Shown here: positions 26,092 to 34,810 of the stretch, piece after piece
How positions within the stretch are numbered: the stretch's first letter is position 1
Layout of the letters: each line of letters starts with the position of its first letter
Origin: Halorientalis litorea
GTDB lineage: Archaea > Halobacteriota > Halobacteria > Halobacteriales > Haloarculaceae
Direction: 5' to 3'
Assembly: GCF_023028225.1 (NCBI RefSeq)
Contig: NZ_CP095482.1
Span: 1,984,001 to 2,048,000 of the forward strand
DNA length: 64,000 nt
Made by a program: the position numbers and the translations under genes
Notes under the pieces: model-generated
What the model was told of the DNA's origin: nothing
Databases searched by the model: none
The model's input: only the letters and a program-made list of their open reading frames with translations

Positions 26092-26780
26092 CCGCCGTCC
26101 GGCCGTGCGACGCCCCGGGTCGCCGTCGCCTTGAACGAGGCGACGACTCGCGACCCCGGTTCGAGGGCGAGCCGTCGCGTACTTTCGGCCGTCACGAGGG
26201 CCGCCAGCGTCGGGCCACCGTCGAGTTCGAGGTCGACCCGGGTGACTGCCTCGCCCGTCGTCACGTCAGTGACGGTGCCCGCGAGGTCGTTGCGGAGGCT
26301 CGTCGTTGCGGTGTCGTCCCCCTCGTCGGGCCGCCGGAGGACCACGGTGTCGGACCGCACGGCCACCTCGACGGCCGTCGCGTCCTCGGGGACGAGTGCG
26401 GTCACCGGCCCGGCGTCCGTCTCGACGGTCGCTATCTCACCGTCACGGTCGGTGACCGTCCCCGGGAGGACCGTCTCGGTGACCGAGGCTACGCCTTCGA
26501 GTCCGGCACGGTGGCGCGAGAACTGCCCGATGAGGTCCCGGGCCGCCGGCGTCAGCGTGGTGCCGCCGCCGCCCTCCCCGCCGCGCTCCCGTTCGGTGAG
26601 GTCACCGGCGGCCGCCTCGATTTCGACCAGTCGCCGCTGGAGGTGGGGATACGAACGACCGAGTACCTCGGCCGCCCGGTGCATCGACCCGTGTCGGTCG
26701 ATTGCGCGGAGCATCTCCACGTCTCGCTCCGTGACGGTCACGTCGCCGACGGCGAGGCGCGTCTCGAACTCCCTGCGCAT
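26088..26780 (-). CDS. ModE-type molybdate/tungstate regulator
   Basis: 230-residue protein with an N-terminal winged helix of the ModE kind (TVTERDVEMLRAIDRHGSMH, then AAEVLGRSYPHLQRRLVEIE) followed by two TOBE-like oxyanion-binding segments (about 110-155 and 165-225). It sits beside an ABC transporter with two molybdate/tungstate-type binding proteins, so it probably senses these anions and regulates uptake. A ModE-like palindrome lies before the transporter operon at 31077-31100. Confidence 0.88.
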   Translation of the reverse strand: MRREFETRLAVGDVTVTERDVEMLRAIDRHGSMHRAAEVLGRSYPHLQRRLVEIEAAAGDLTERERGGEGGGGTTLTPAARDLIGQFSRHRAGLEGVASVTETVLPGTVTDRDGEIATVETDAGPVTALVPEDATAVEVAVRSDTVVLRRPDEGDDTATTSLRNDLAGTVTDVTTGEAVTRVDLELDGGPTLAALVTAESTRRLALEPGSRVVASFKATATRGVARPDGG

Positions 26781-26901
26781 TCACTCCCCCGTTCGGCGTC
26801 GCTCGGTTTACGCGTTCTCCCCGCCCTCGCGGCACGGCCGCGCGTGAAATCACAATGCGTCTCGCAGCCGTTATTACGCGCCCGAAAGTAGTTACGCTGA
26901 G

Positions 26902-27744
26902 ATGAAGCTCTCGCGCCGCACCGTCGTCGCCGCCCTCGGTGGTGCGACTGCCGTCGGCGTCGCGGGGGCGACGACGTGGGCCGACGGTGGCGACGAGTCG
27001 CCGACGGCCGACGCCCTCGTCGCGGGAAGTCTCCTCGAACTCGCCTCGGCGGTACCGGGTGCGACCGTCGAAGCCCACGGGAGCGCGGCAGTCCGGCGGC
27101 TGATAGTCGAGGGCATCCGCGACCCGGATGCCGTCGCACTGGCCGACCCGCGCCTGTTCGACGGGGTCAGCGAGCGCGCGACGCTGTTCGCCACGAACGC
27201 GCTCGTCCTCACGCACGCACCGGCGACGCCCGTCGCGGACGCCCTGCGCGAGGACTGGCGCGGGACGCTCGAACGCCCGGACGTGCGGGTGGGCCGGACC
27301 GACCCGACGCTCGACCCGCTCGGCTACCGGACGGTCATGGCACTCAGGCTGACCGCGCGACGCGGCGAGTTCGACGCCGAGGCCGTCCTCGCCGAGTCGA
27401 CCGTCTTCCCGGAGACGGACCTGCTGAACGCCGTCGAGGGCGGTGCCGTCGACGTTGCCGTCACCTACCGGAACATGGCTGTCCAACGTGACCTCCCATA
27501 CTGGGAACTCCCGGCCAGCGTCGACTTCTCGGACCCGACCCACGCCGACACGTACGCGACTGTCTCCTACGACATCGGGGACCGGACGGTGCAGGGCGCG
27601 CCGATTCGGTACGCCGCGACGGCCACGACGGACGCGGGCGAGCCGTGGGTCGACGCCCTCGTGACCGGCAGGGAGCGACTCCGAACGGCCGGGTTCTCGG
27701 TCCCCGAGTCGTACCCGACGCGGGAACACGTCGGCGACGCGTGA
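26902..27744 (+). CDS. Molybdate/tungstate-type binding protein, short paralogue
   Basis: 280-residue substrate-binding protein with a Tat-like N-terminus (SRRTVVAALGGATAVGVAGA) but no lipobox Cys, so it may be released or held by the uncleaved helix. It is related to the lipoprotein at 29953-31065: RVGRTDPTLDPLGYRTVMAL here versus IGHSDPAVDPGGYRAVMTQQ there. It lies between the ModE gene and the convergent ATPase gene. Its N-terminal lobe is shortened, so anion binding could differ. Confidence 0.8.
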   Translation: MKLSRRTVVAALGGATAVGVAGATTWADGGDESPTADALVAGSLLELASAVPGATVEAHGSAAVRRLIVEGIRDPDAVALADPRLFDGVSERATLFATNALVLTHAPATPVADALREDWRGTLERPDVRVGRTDPTLDPLGYRTVMALRLTARRGEFDAEAVLAESTVFPETDLLNAVEGGAVDVAVTYRNMAVQRDLPYWELPASVDFSDPTHADTYATVSYDIGDRTVQGAPIRYAATATTDAGEPWVDALVTGRERLRTAGFSVPESYPTREHVGDA

Positions 27745-27745
27745 C

Positions 27746-28732
27746 TCAGCCCGACCGATAGCGGTGGACGCGCTCGGGGGGGACCCGCAACCGGACCGTC
27801 TCGCCGGGCCGGGGCGGGTCGTCGCTGAACGCCTCGACGGTCACGCCGTCGACGCGCACGGTGACGCGACTGGTTGCGTCCTCGCGGACGACGCGCTCGA
27901 CGGTGGCGGGGACTGTCCCGTTCGCGCGCCCGTCGGCCGCGATGTGGACTGCCTCCGGCCGGACGGCGACGTGGTCACCGCTCCCGAAGCCATCTCCGAG
28001 TATCTCCCGGAGTGCTGGTGCCTCGGCGAGTGACAGGGCGTTCGAGCCGGTGAACTCCGCGACCATCGGCGAGGCGGGGTGATCGAACACGTCCGCCACG
28101 GACCCCGACTGGACGATTTCGCCGTCCGCCATCACCGCGAGGCGGTCGGCGAGTGCGCGCGCAGTCGTCCGGTTGTGCGTGACGTAGACAGCGGTCACCT
28201 CGGTCAACACGTCCGCGAGGTCGTCGCGGAGCGACTGGCGGGTCGGCACGTCCAGTGCCGCGAGCGGTTCGTCGAGCAACAGTACGTCGGGTTTGATGGC
28301 GAGTGCCCGTGCGAGCGCGACCCGTTGCTTCTCCCCGCCCGAGAGCGTCGGCGGGTATCGCTCCGCGAGGTGGGCCACGCCCAGTTCCGCGAGCAAGTCC
28401 TCGGCCGGGCGCGTGTCGTCGTGGTACCGCTGACCGTAGTCGACGTTCTCGGTGACGGTCATGTGTGGGAACAGGGCGTAGTCTTGGAACACGAACCCGA
28501 AGTCCCGCTGTTCCGGCGGCCGGTCGCCCACGACTGTCCCGTTGCGAGTGACGTGTCCCTCGTGCCCGTGAAAGCCCGCCACGGTTTCCAGCAGGAGCGT
28601 CTTCCCGCTTCCGCTGGGACCGAGGACGACGAGGTTCTCACCGGTCTCGACCCCGAACTCGGCGTCGACGGTGAACGTGTCCGTACCGTCGGCAGTGAAC
28701 GACGCCGTGATGTCGGCACGGAGCCCGGTCAC
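27746..28732 (-). CDS. ABC transporter ATP-binding protein, molybdate/tungstate type
   Basis: 328-residue ATPase. Walker A GPSGSGKTLL near residue 38, Q-loop VFQDYALFPHM, signature LSGGEKQRVALARALA, Walker B DVLLLDEPLAALD, H-loop VYVTHNR, and a C-terminal TOBE domain with VAVRPEAVHIA. GTG 28732 overlaps the permease stop (GTGA), so the permease and ATPase are coupled. The open frame extends upstream only as a shadow of the permease gene. Confidence 0.92.
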   Translation of the reverse strand: MTGLRADITASFTADGTDTFTVDAEFGVETGENLVVLGPSGSGKTLLLETVAGFHGHEGHVTRNGTVVGDRPPEQRDFGFVFQDYALFPHMTVTENVDYGQRYHDDTRPAEDLLAELGVAHLAERYPPTLSGGEKQRVALARALAIKPDVLLLDEPLAALDVPTRQSLRDDLADVLTEVTAVYVTHNRTTARALADRLAVMADGEIVQSGSVADVFDHPASPMVAEFTGSNALSLAEAPALREILGDGFGSGDHVAVRPEAVHIAADGRANGTVPATVERVVREDATSRVTVRVDGVTVEAFSDDPPRPGETVRLRVPPERVHRYRSG

Positions 28733-29901
28733 GGCATCCCTCCGGAGACGGACCCGTCGTTCGTGAGCGACCGGACGACGAGAAAGAGCAGGCCGGACAC
28801 TGCGAGCAACAGGAAGGCTACGGCACCGCTCTCTTCGAGGCCGCCCTGCAGATACGTGTTGTAGACGAACACCGGCGCGTGCTGGGCGGTCACGCGCCCG
28901 CCGGCGGGCGGGTAGAAGAACTGGACGCTGTAGGCGACCACCGCGACAGCTCCGAACTCGGAGACCGCTCGCGCCCACGCGAGGACGCCGCCGGTGACCA
29001 TTCCGCGGGCGGCCAGCGGTGCCGTGACGCGGCGGAACGTCTCCCAGCGACTCGCGCCGTGTGCGCGGGAGGCGTACTCCAGTCGGTCGTCTATCGTCTC
29101 GAACGCCTCCCGCGTGGCGTTGATAGCGTAGGGCGCGCTGACGAACGTCATCGCCAGTACCATCCCGAGCATCGTCCCCAGAACCGAGAGCGCCGGGAAG
29201 GCCCCGCCCTGCCCGAAGCCGAACAGGATGAGAATCCCGGCAACGCTGTGGGGGACGACGAGCGGCAAATCGACCAGACTCTCGACCAGCGGTTGCCCTG
29301 CGAACCCCTCGGAGAGCAGGTGTGCGAGGGGTACGCCGAACAACAAACTCAGTAGGGCCGCCAGCAGTGGACCGTACACGCCCAGATAGATGACACGGTG
29401 GACGCTCGGGTCCAGTGCCTTCTCTGTGACTGCGGCGGGCGACTGCCGCGCGACGAACAACACGAGCGGAAGGCCGAGTGCCACGACGACGACGCTCCCC
29501 ATCGCCGCTGTCACGACGGCGAAACCGCCGTCCTCGACGACGTAGGCCGTCCCGGCCGCGGCGACGAGGACGTACAGGACGTACAGGAACGGGTCGCCGA
29601 CGCCCGCGAGCGGCCGCGCGTAGAGGACTAGCAGGACGGTGCTCCCGACGACGTACGCCGCGACGAACGCGACGACTTGGACGGCAGCGAACTTCCCGAT
29701 GGCCGCCACGGCGGTGACATCGCTCTCGTAGGCGTAGGCGACGCCGAGCGTGCTAACGACGACGGCGTACGCGTACAGCGTCGGGCGACCCGCGAGATAG
29801 GTCGCCGCGAACGCCACAGCCTGTGCGACGACGAACGCGACGACCAGCGGTGTTCGTCCGACGCTGCCCGATACGAACCGCGAATCGGTGTCAGTCGCCA
29901 T
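28729..29901 (-). CDS. ABC transporter permease, molybdate/tungstate type, extended N-terminus
   Basis: 390-residue inner-membrane permease. The C-terminal ~230 residues form a standard permease with the ATPase-contact loop GASRWETFRRVTAPLAARG. The N-terminal ~150 residues add roughly four or five extra hydrophobic helices (from PLVVAFVVAQAVAFAATYLAG) not found in ordinary ModB/WtpB permeases. The sequence is continuous, with no sign of frameshift. It follows the binding-protein gene by 51 nt. Confidence 0.88.
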   Translation of the reverse strand: MATDTDSRFVSGSVGRTPLVVAFVVAQAVAFAATYLAGRPTLYAYAVVVSTLGVAYAYESDVTAVAAIGKFAAVQVVAFVAAYVVGSTVLLVLYARPLAGVGDPFLYVLYVLVAAAGTAYVVEDGGFAVVTAAMGSVVVVALGLPLVLFVARQSPAAVTEKALDPSVHRVIYLGVYGPLLAALLSLLFGVPLAHLLSEGFAGQPLVESLVDLPLVVPHSVAGILILFGFGQGGAFPALSVLGTMLGMVLAMTFVSAPYAINATREAFETIDDRLEYASRAHGASRWETFRRVTAPLAARGMVTGGVLAWARAVSEFGAVAVVAYSVQFFYPPAGGRVTAQHAPVFVYNTYLQGGLEESGAVAFLLLAVSGLLFLVVRSLTNDGSVSGGMP

Positions 29902-29952
29902 CGTCCTCGGTGGGTAGTTGACCTCTGTGGCTGGGCACCGTCAATCGCTCGG

Positions 29953-31065
29953 TCACAACTGGAGCGGGCCGAGCGAGTCCTGCGCGTTGGCGATTTCGAG
30001 TATGGTGTCGGGCACCGCGTCCTCCGTGTCGGACGGGACGACGATGGGGTCAACTGGGGTGAGTCCCTGCTCTTCGAGGATAGTTCGACCGGGGTCCGTT
30101 CCAAAGAATTCGACCCACTGCGCGCCCCGTTCGGGTGCTTCGGCGACGCTCGGGACGGTTAGGCCGTAGGCGATGGGCGCGCCCGTGAACGTCCCACTGC
30201 CGGTTTCGACTTCGGCCTTCGCGTAGTGTTCGGCGTACTCGTTGGTCGCCTGTGAGAGGTCTACTTCCGGCTGGAGGTCGATGTAAGGCAGTCCGGACGT
30301 GGAGCTAATCGACTGGTAGTAGAATACGTAGTCGAGTTCGCCGCTCTCCAGTTGGCCTTCGAGGTTCGTCTCGGTGCCCGTCGGGACCGTAGAGTTGTCC
30401 CGCAACTGCTGGAGCGTCGACTCGTCGTAGAGCCGTTCGCCTTGGAACTCCTCGGCACCCAACTGCTGGGTCATGACCGCGCGGTAGCCACCGGGGTCCA
30501 CCGCGGGGTCGGAGTGGCCGATGGTGATGTCGTCGCGCGTCAGCACCTCCCACCAGTTGTCCGCGGAGATGTCGTCCGCACCCGGTGAGTCCTCGCGATA
30601 TTGGATGGACATGGAGTTCGTGGTGAAGATGCTGTACCAATCGCCGTACTCCGGCAGGAGGTCCACGTCGCCCGACCCGTCGTCACCCCGGAGTAGACGG
30701 AAGTCAGAGACGCCCAGCACGTCCGCCGACCGCCCTTGCTGAGTGATTTTCTGTGTCGAAGCGACCGACCCCTGTGCCTCGCGGGTCACGTCCACACCGT
30801 ACTCCTCCTCGAACTGCGGTTCGGCCGCGCTGAACGGCGGCGCGAGACTCCCCGCGTGGAAGATACTCATCGAATCTGCGAGGTCCGCCGTGCCGGTTCC
30901 GGTCCCCGTGCTGGCTCCATCCCCGCCACCACTGTCATCGTCACTGCCAGCCAGACAGCCGGCCAGTGCGAGCGTCCCGGCGGCCCCGACCGCCGTCAGG
31001 AATCCTCGACGCGAAGTCCCGCGTTGCTGTCCGCTCCCATCGGCTCCTGTGCGTTGTTTTCGCAT
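29953..31065 (-). CDS. Molybdate/tungstate-type binding lipoprotein
   Basis: 370-residue periplasmic-type binding protein anchored by lipid: twin Arg in TSRRGFLTAVGAAG and lipobox LALAGCLAG, then an Asp/Gly/Thr linker. The mature domain starts MSIFHAGSLAPPFSAAEPQF, typical of WtpA/ModA proteins, and contains SVASTQKITQQGRSADVLGV and the HSDPAVDPGGYRAV motif. First gene of the operon with permease and ATPase. Tungstate, molybdate or sulfate cannot be separated by eye. Confidence 0.9.
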   Translation of the reverse strand: MRKQRTGADGSGQQRGTSRRGFLTAVGAAGTLALAGCLAGSDDDSGGGDGASTGTGTGTADLADSMSIFHAGSLAPPFSAAEPQFEEEYGVDVTREAQGSVASTQKITQQGRSADVLGVSDFRLLRGDDGSGDVDLLPEYGDWYSIFTTNSMSIQYREDSPGADDISADNWWEVLTRDDITIGHSDPAVDPGGYRAVMTQQLGAEEFQGERLYDESTLQQLRDNSTVPTGTETNLEGQLESGELDYVFYYQSISSTSGLPYIDLQPEVDLSQATNEYAEHYAKAEVETGSGTFTGAPIAYGLTVPSVAEAPERGAQWVEFFGTDPGRTILEEQGLTPVDPIVVPSDTEDAVPDTILEIANAQDSLGPLQL

Positions 31066-31076
31066 TGATACAACGT

Positions 31077-31100
31077 CGTTATCCGAGGAACGATATAACG
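31077..31100. promoter_or_regulatory. ModE-like palindrome before the ABC operon
   Basis: CGTTAT (31077-31082), 12-nt spacer, ATAACG (31095-31100). It lies 12 nt upstream of the binding-lipoprotein ATG and between it and the divergent cbiP gene. The arms match the ends of the known ModE box form (CGTTAT...ATAACG). Confidence 0.55.
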
Positions 31101-31149
31101 GTTATCACTCTCCGGGGAACTCTTTGCCGCGGGACCGAACAGACGGACA

Positions 31150-32649
31150 ATGACGCGGACGCTGTTGGTCGCGGGCACCGCGAGCCACGTCGGCAAGAGC
31201 ACCGTGGCCGCGGGCCTCTGTCGCTTGCTCGCTGACCAGGGGACGGCCGTCGCCCCGTTCAAGGCCCAGAACATGAGCAACAACGCCCGCGCGGTGGCCG
31301 ACTCGGACGGGCGGACGGGCGAAATCGGTGTGTCCCAGTACGTACAGGCGCGCGCCGCCCGCGTGCCCGCGACGACGGACGCGAACCCGGTCCTCCTGAA
31401 GCCACGTGGCGACGGCGAGTCACAACTCGTGATACAGGGCGAGGCCGTCGGGCACTTCGCCGCCCGCGAGTACTACGACGCCCACTGGGACCGGGCACTC
31501 GCCGCCGCCCGCGAGTCACACGCACGCCTCGCCGAGACGGCCGACGTGGTCGTCGCGGAGGGTGCCGGGTCCATCGCCGAACCGAACCTCCGGGACCGCG
31601 ACCTCGCCAACGTCGAGACAGCCCGCTTCGCCGACGCCGAGATTCTGCTCGTCGCCGACATCGAGCGCGGGGGCGTGTTCGCCTCGCTCGTCGGGACGCT
31701 CGAACTGATGCCCGCGGACCTTCGGGAACAGGTCGTGGGCGCGCTCGTTACGAAGTTCCGGGGCGACCGCTCCCTGCTCGAACCGGGCGTCGAGGAGTTC
31801 GAGGACCGCACGGGTGTGCCGGTGCTTGGCGTCCTCCCGTACGACGACCCCGGCCTGCCCGAGGAGGACAGCGTGTCACTCCCGGCGGTCGGTGAGCGTG
31901 CGGTCCACGGCGACGACGATGGCGTCCCCGCCGACCGAAGCGTGACCGTCGCTGTCCCGCGCTTCCCGCGTGCCTCGAACGTGACCGACCTCGAACCGCT
32001 GGTTCGCGAACCCGGTGTTCGGGTGGCGTACGTGCCACTCGACACCGACCTCGCGGACGCCGACGCCGTGGTCCTCCCGGGGAGCAAGAACACCGTCGAC
32101 GACCTGCTCGCGCTCCGCGACGCGGGCTTTCCGACCGCACTCGACGCCTTCGACGGTCCCGTGGTCGGCCTGTGCGGGGGCTACCAGATGCTCGGGGAGC
32201 GCGTCACGGACGCCGCTATCGAGGGGACCGGCGACCGCGAGACGGTTCCCGGACTCGGCGTACTGCCGGTCGAGACGAAGTTCGAGGCGGACAAGCGGGT
32301 CGAACCGGTCGAGCGTGACCTGCGCGGGACCGGGCCGCTCGCGGGTGCGTCTGGGTCGGTGGCGGGCTACGAGATTCACATGGGTCGGTCCCGACTCGTC
32401 GGCGAGGCGGCGCGACCGTTCCCGGGTGCGGACGGGCTGGCCCCCGACGGGGCGGCGACGGAACGCGCTTTCGGCACGTACCTCCACGGCCTCTTCGAGA
32501 ACCGCGTCGCCCGCGACGCGTTCCTCGATTCGGTGTTCGCTGCCGCCGGCGTCGAGCGGCCGACCCGGGACCAGGACCGCCCGTCACCCTACGACCGGGC
32601 CGCGGACCTCCTGCGGGACCACGCCGACCTCGCCCCCCTCTCGCTGTAG
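31150..32649 (+). CDS. cbiP: Adenosylcobyric acid synthase CbiP (CobQ)
   Basis: 499-residue glutamine-dependent amidase that makes four amide groups on adenosylcobyrinic acid a,c-diamide. N-terminal dethiobiotin-synthetase-like domain with Walker [11 protein letters not shown] and the [11 protein letters not shown] motif; C-terminal class I glutaminase with catalytic Cys in [12 protein letters not shown] and His in [10 protein letters not shown]. It stands alone, divergent from the molybdate/tungstate operon, 5 kb from the other cob genes. Confidence 0.95.
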   Translation: MTRTLLVAGTASHVGKSTVAAGLCRLLADQGTAVAPFKAQNMSNNARAVADSDGRTGEIGVSQYVQARAARVPATTDANPVLLKPRGDGESQLVIQGEAVGHFAAREYYDAHWDRALAAARESHARLAETADVVVAEGAGSIAEPNLRDRDLANVETARFADAEILLVADIERGGVFASLVGTLELMPADLREQVVGALVTKFRGDRSLLEPGVEEFEDRTGVPVLGVLPYDDPGLPEEDSVSLPAVGERAVHGDDDGVPADRSVTVAVPRFPRASNVTDLEPLVREPGVRVAYVPLDTDLADADAVVLPGSKNTVDDLLALRDAGFPTALDAFDGPVVGLCGGYQMLGERVTDAAIEGTGDRETVPGLGVLPVETKFEADKRVEPVERDLRGTGPLAGASGSVAGYEIHMGRSRLVGEAARPFPGADGLAPDGAATERAFGTYLHGLFENRVARDAFLDSVFAAAGVERPTRDQDRPSPYDRAADLLRDHADLAPLSL

Positions 32650-32692
32650 CATCCGAACCTTTTAATCGGAAACCGCGCCCACCCAGTCACGA

Positions 32693-33463
32693 ATGGTCGA
32701 GGCGTTCGCGGTGGCGAGCGGGAAGGGGGGTACCGGCAAGACGACCAGCACGCTCGCGCTGGGGATGGCGTTGGCCGAGGAGTACGACGTGACGGTGGTC
32801 GACGCGGACACGGGGATGGCGAACCTCCTCTTTCACGCCGGCCTCGAAACCGTCGAGACGACGCTACACGACGTGTTGGTCGCCGACGGCGCGCCGGTCG
32901 AGGCGGCCGTCTACGAGCGGTTCGGGATGTCCGTGGTGCCCTGCGGGACGAGTCTCGCGGGCTTCGAGTCGGCCGAACCCGAACGCCTGCGCGAGGTGGT
33001 CGCGCGCCTCGCGGCCGACACGGAGGTAATTCTGCTCGACTCCCCGGCGACGCTCGGGTCGAAGGCCGCCGTCCTCCCCGTCGTCCTCGCGGACCGGGTC
33101 GTCGTCGTCCTCCAGCCGACGATTCCCGCACTCTCGGACGGGCTGAAGGTACAGGAGTACGCTCACTCCTACGGCACCGACACGGCGGGCACCATCTTCA
33201 ACAAGGTGACCGACCCCGACGACGTGGACCGGATCGCCGAGAAGGCCGAACGCTACTTCGAGGGGCCGACGCTGGCGACGGTGCCCGACGCCGAGGCGGC
33301 GCGCGCGGCGCGTCGGGCCGGCGAACCGCTGCTCGCACACGCCCCGGCCTCCGACGCCGCGGCGGCCTACCGGCGTGCGGCCCGACAACTGGACGTGCAG
33401 TTGGGCGAGGCGGGAGCGGTCGCCGACCGGTTCCGGAGCGCGGTCATCCCGGAGCGACGATGA
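32693..33463 (+). CDS. MinD/ParA-like ATPase
   Basis: 256-residue deviant-Walker ATPase. SGKGGTGKTTSTLALG at the N-terminus has the signature Lys of MinD/ParA, then VDADTGMANLLFHAGLE and LLDSPATLGSK. The C-terminal half carries KVTDPDDVDRIAEKAERYFE. There is no clear amphipathic membrane-targeting helix at the end. A TATA-like CTTTTAATCG at about 32659-32668 gives a nearly leaderless start. Its stop overlaps the next gene, an obligate neighbour here. Role in positioning or regulation is unknown. Confidence 0.88.
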   Translation: MVEAFAVASGKGGTGKTTSTLALGMALAEEYDVTVVDADTGMANLLFHAGLETVETTLHDVLVADGAPVEAAVYERFGMSVVPCGTSLAGFESAEPERLREVVARLAADTEVILLDSPATLGSKAAVLPVVLADRVVVVLQPTIPALSDGLKVQEYAHSYGTDTAGTIFNKVTDPDDVDRIAEKAERYFEGPTLATVPDAEAARAARRAGEPLLAHAPASDAAAAYRRAARQLDVQLGEAGAVADRFRSAVIPERR

Positions 33464-34041
33464 GGCTGCCCGGCGGTGACCTCGTGCGCTCGCGCGTGGT
33501 CCGTGACCCGGCGACGGTACTCACCGACGCCCTGGACTGTCGGCTGACCGGGTACGCCGTCCTCGAACCACAGGACGCGCTGTTGCTGGACGGCGACGGC
33601 CGTGGCGTCCTCGTCTTCGAGGACGGCGTGCCGACGCTGGCCTACCACACCGGGACCGAACGGGGCGGCCCGGCGGCACTGGCGGACCTCGCCGTCCCCG
33701 GACCGTCCCGCGCCGAACTCGTCGCGCTGTCCGCCGACGCCGTGACCGACCTCCGCGAGACGGCCGCACTCGAAGTCCCGCCCGGGATGCCGGCCGAGCG
33801 ACTCGCCGGCGACGCCGCGCTGGCCGACCGGACGCGGCGGTACGCACCCGAGACGGAACGACCGACTGCCGCCGACGCCGACAGCGGGACCGACGGGGAC
33901 GCGCACAGTCCCGTCGAGGCGTTCTTAGAGAACGAGGAGCAGATAGCGGCCATCCGCGAGCAGGCCCGCAGCGAGGCACAGGCCCGTGCCGAGGAGTGGG
34001 GCTTCGACACCCTCGAGGATGTGAGTGATACACACGGGTAA
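33460..34041 (+). CDS. Unknown partner of the MinD-like ATPase
   Basis: 193-residue acidic protein without signal peptide or membrane helix. The N-terminal ~90 residues (LTDALDCRLTGYAVLEPQDA, then RGVLVFEDGVPTLAYHTGTE) look like a small alpha/beta or roadblock-like sensor module; this is only an impression. The C-terminal part is charged and helical (ENEEQIAAIREQARSEAQAR). It starts inside the stop of the ATPase gene, so the two are translated together and probably interact. Confidence 0.7.
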   Translation: MRLPGGDLVRSRVVRDPATVLTDALDCRLTGYAVLEPQDALLLDGDGRGVLVFEDGVPTLAYHTGTERGGPAALADLAVPGPSRAELVALSADAVTDLRETAALEVPPGMPAERLAGDAALADRTRRYAPETERPTAADADSGTDGDAHSPVEAFLENEEQIAAIREQARSEAQARAEEWGFDTLEDVSDTHG

Positions 34042-34074
34042 ACAGTTTTGCCGTTGCAAAACGTGTGTAGAGGT

Positions 34075-34191
34075 ATGGCGACACGCCAACCCTCGGCGGC
34101 CTACCACACGTGTGGCTGTGGCAAGGAGTTCGACTCGACGGCGGAACTCCTCGAACACGCCCGAGACGAACACGGGCTCTTGGTACACTGA
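34075..34191 (+). CDS. C2H2-like zinc-finger microprotein
   Basis: 38-residue ORF starting at ATG 34075: the sequence TCGCGKEFDSTAELLEHARD is followed by EHGLLVH. Two Cys and two His in CxCGKxF-x8-H-x4-H spacing form a single C2H2-like finger. It follows the MinD partner by 33 nt and may be the operon tail. Haloarchaea encode many such proteins. Confidence 0.7.
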   Translation: MATRQPSAAYHTCGCGKEFDSTAELLEHARDEHGLLVH

Positions 34192-34218
34192 GCGGCCGTC
34201 GGCCGCTCGCTGGCGTCG

Positions 34219-34452
34219 TCAGTCACTCGTAACCGGCACCCACCAGACGCGACTGCGCCCGCCGACTTTCTTGCTCGTGATGTTCGTCTCGTCCTGTAAC
34301 TCGTGGAGTTTGTTCAGTGCCGTCCGCCGGGAACAGCCGAGTCGGTCGGCTACCTCCGTCGCGGTGAGCGGTTCGGCGTGGTCCGCACGCGATTTGAACA
34401 CTTCCACGACGTTCGACTTCGTGAACTCCGTTTCGCGGCCGGGGTCTGCCAT
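34219..34452 (-). CDS. Small winged-helix DNA-binding protein
   Basis: 77-residue protein that is mostly one winged helix-turn-helix: TATEVADRLGCSRRTALNKL is the HTH, followed by HELQDETNITSKKVGGRSRV as the wing. No effector domain. It lies 53 nt downstream of the ferredoxin gene and might be co-transcribed with the R2lox operon or independent. Confidence 0.78.
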   Translation of the reverse strand: MADPGRETEFTKSNVVEVFKSRADHAEPLTATEVADRLGCSRRTALNKLHELQDETNITSKKVGGRSRVWWVPVTSD

Positions 34453-34505
34453 CTCGTGTAGGCTGTCTGAACCCTGCTACTTATCTCCTACGTGTGAACT
34501 CCGAC

Positions 34506-34808
34506 TCACACCAACTCGAACAGTTCTTCCTGCACGTTGACCTCGATGCGACAGTCGGTGGTCGGTTCGGCGACACAGAGGAGGGCGTAGCCATCCTCGA
34601 CCTGCATCGGGTCGAGACCCGTCGCGCCCGGTTGGTCGACATCACCTTCCACTACGCGGCCGACACACGACGTACACGCGCCCTGCTGACAGGAGCGGTC
34701 GAGGGTGACCGTCTCCGCGCGCTCGTCGCTCGCGGCCAGCACCGACTCGTCTTCGGCGACGGTCACCGTCTCGCTCGTCTCGTCGGCGACCAGTTCCACC
34801 TCGTGCAT
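34506..34808 (-). CDS. 2Fe-2S ferredoxin of the R2lox operon
   Basis: 100-residue plant-type ferredoxin. The cluster-binding Cys are in RSCQQGACTSCVGRVVEG (C-x4-C-x2-C) and in ALLCVAEP. It is acidic, as expected for halophiles. Starting 2 nt after the stop of the 87-residue acidic protein, it is the third gene of a minus-strand operon with an R2lox-type diiron protein. I infer that it supplies electrons to that oxidase. Confidence 0.9.
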   Translation of the reverse strand: MHEVELVADETSETVTVAEDESVLAASDERAETVTLDRSCQQGACTSCVGRVVEGDVDQPGATGLDPMQVEDGYALLCVAEPTTDCRIEVNVQEELFELV

Positions 34809-34810
34809 CG

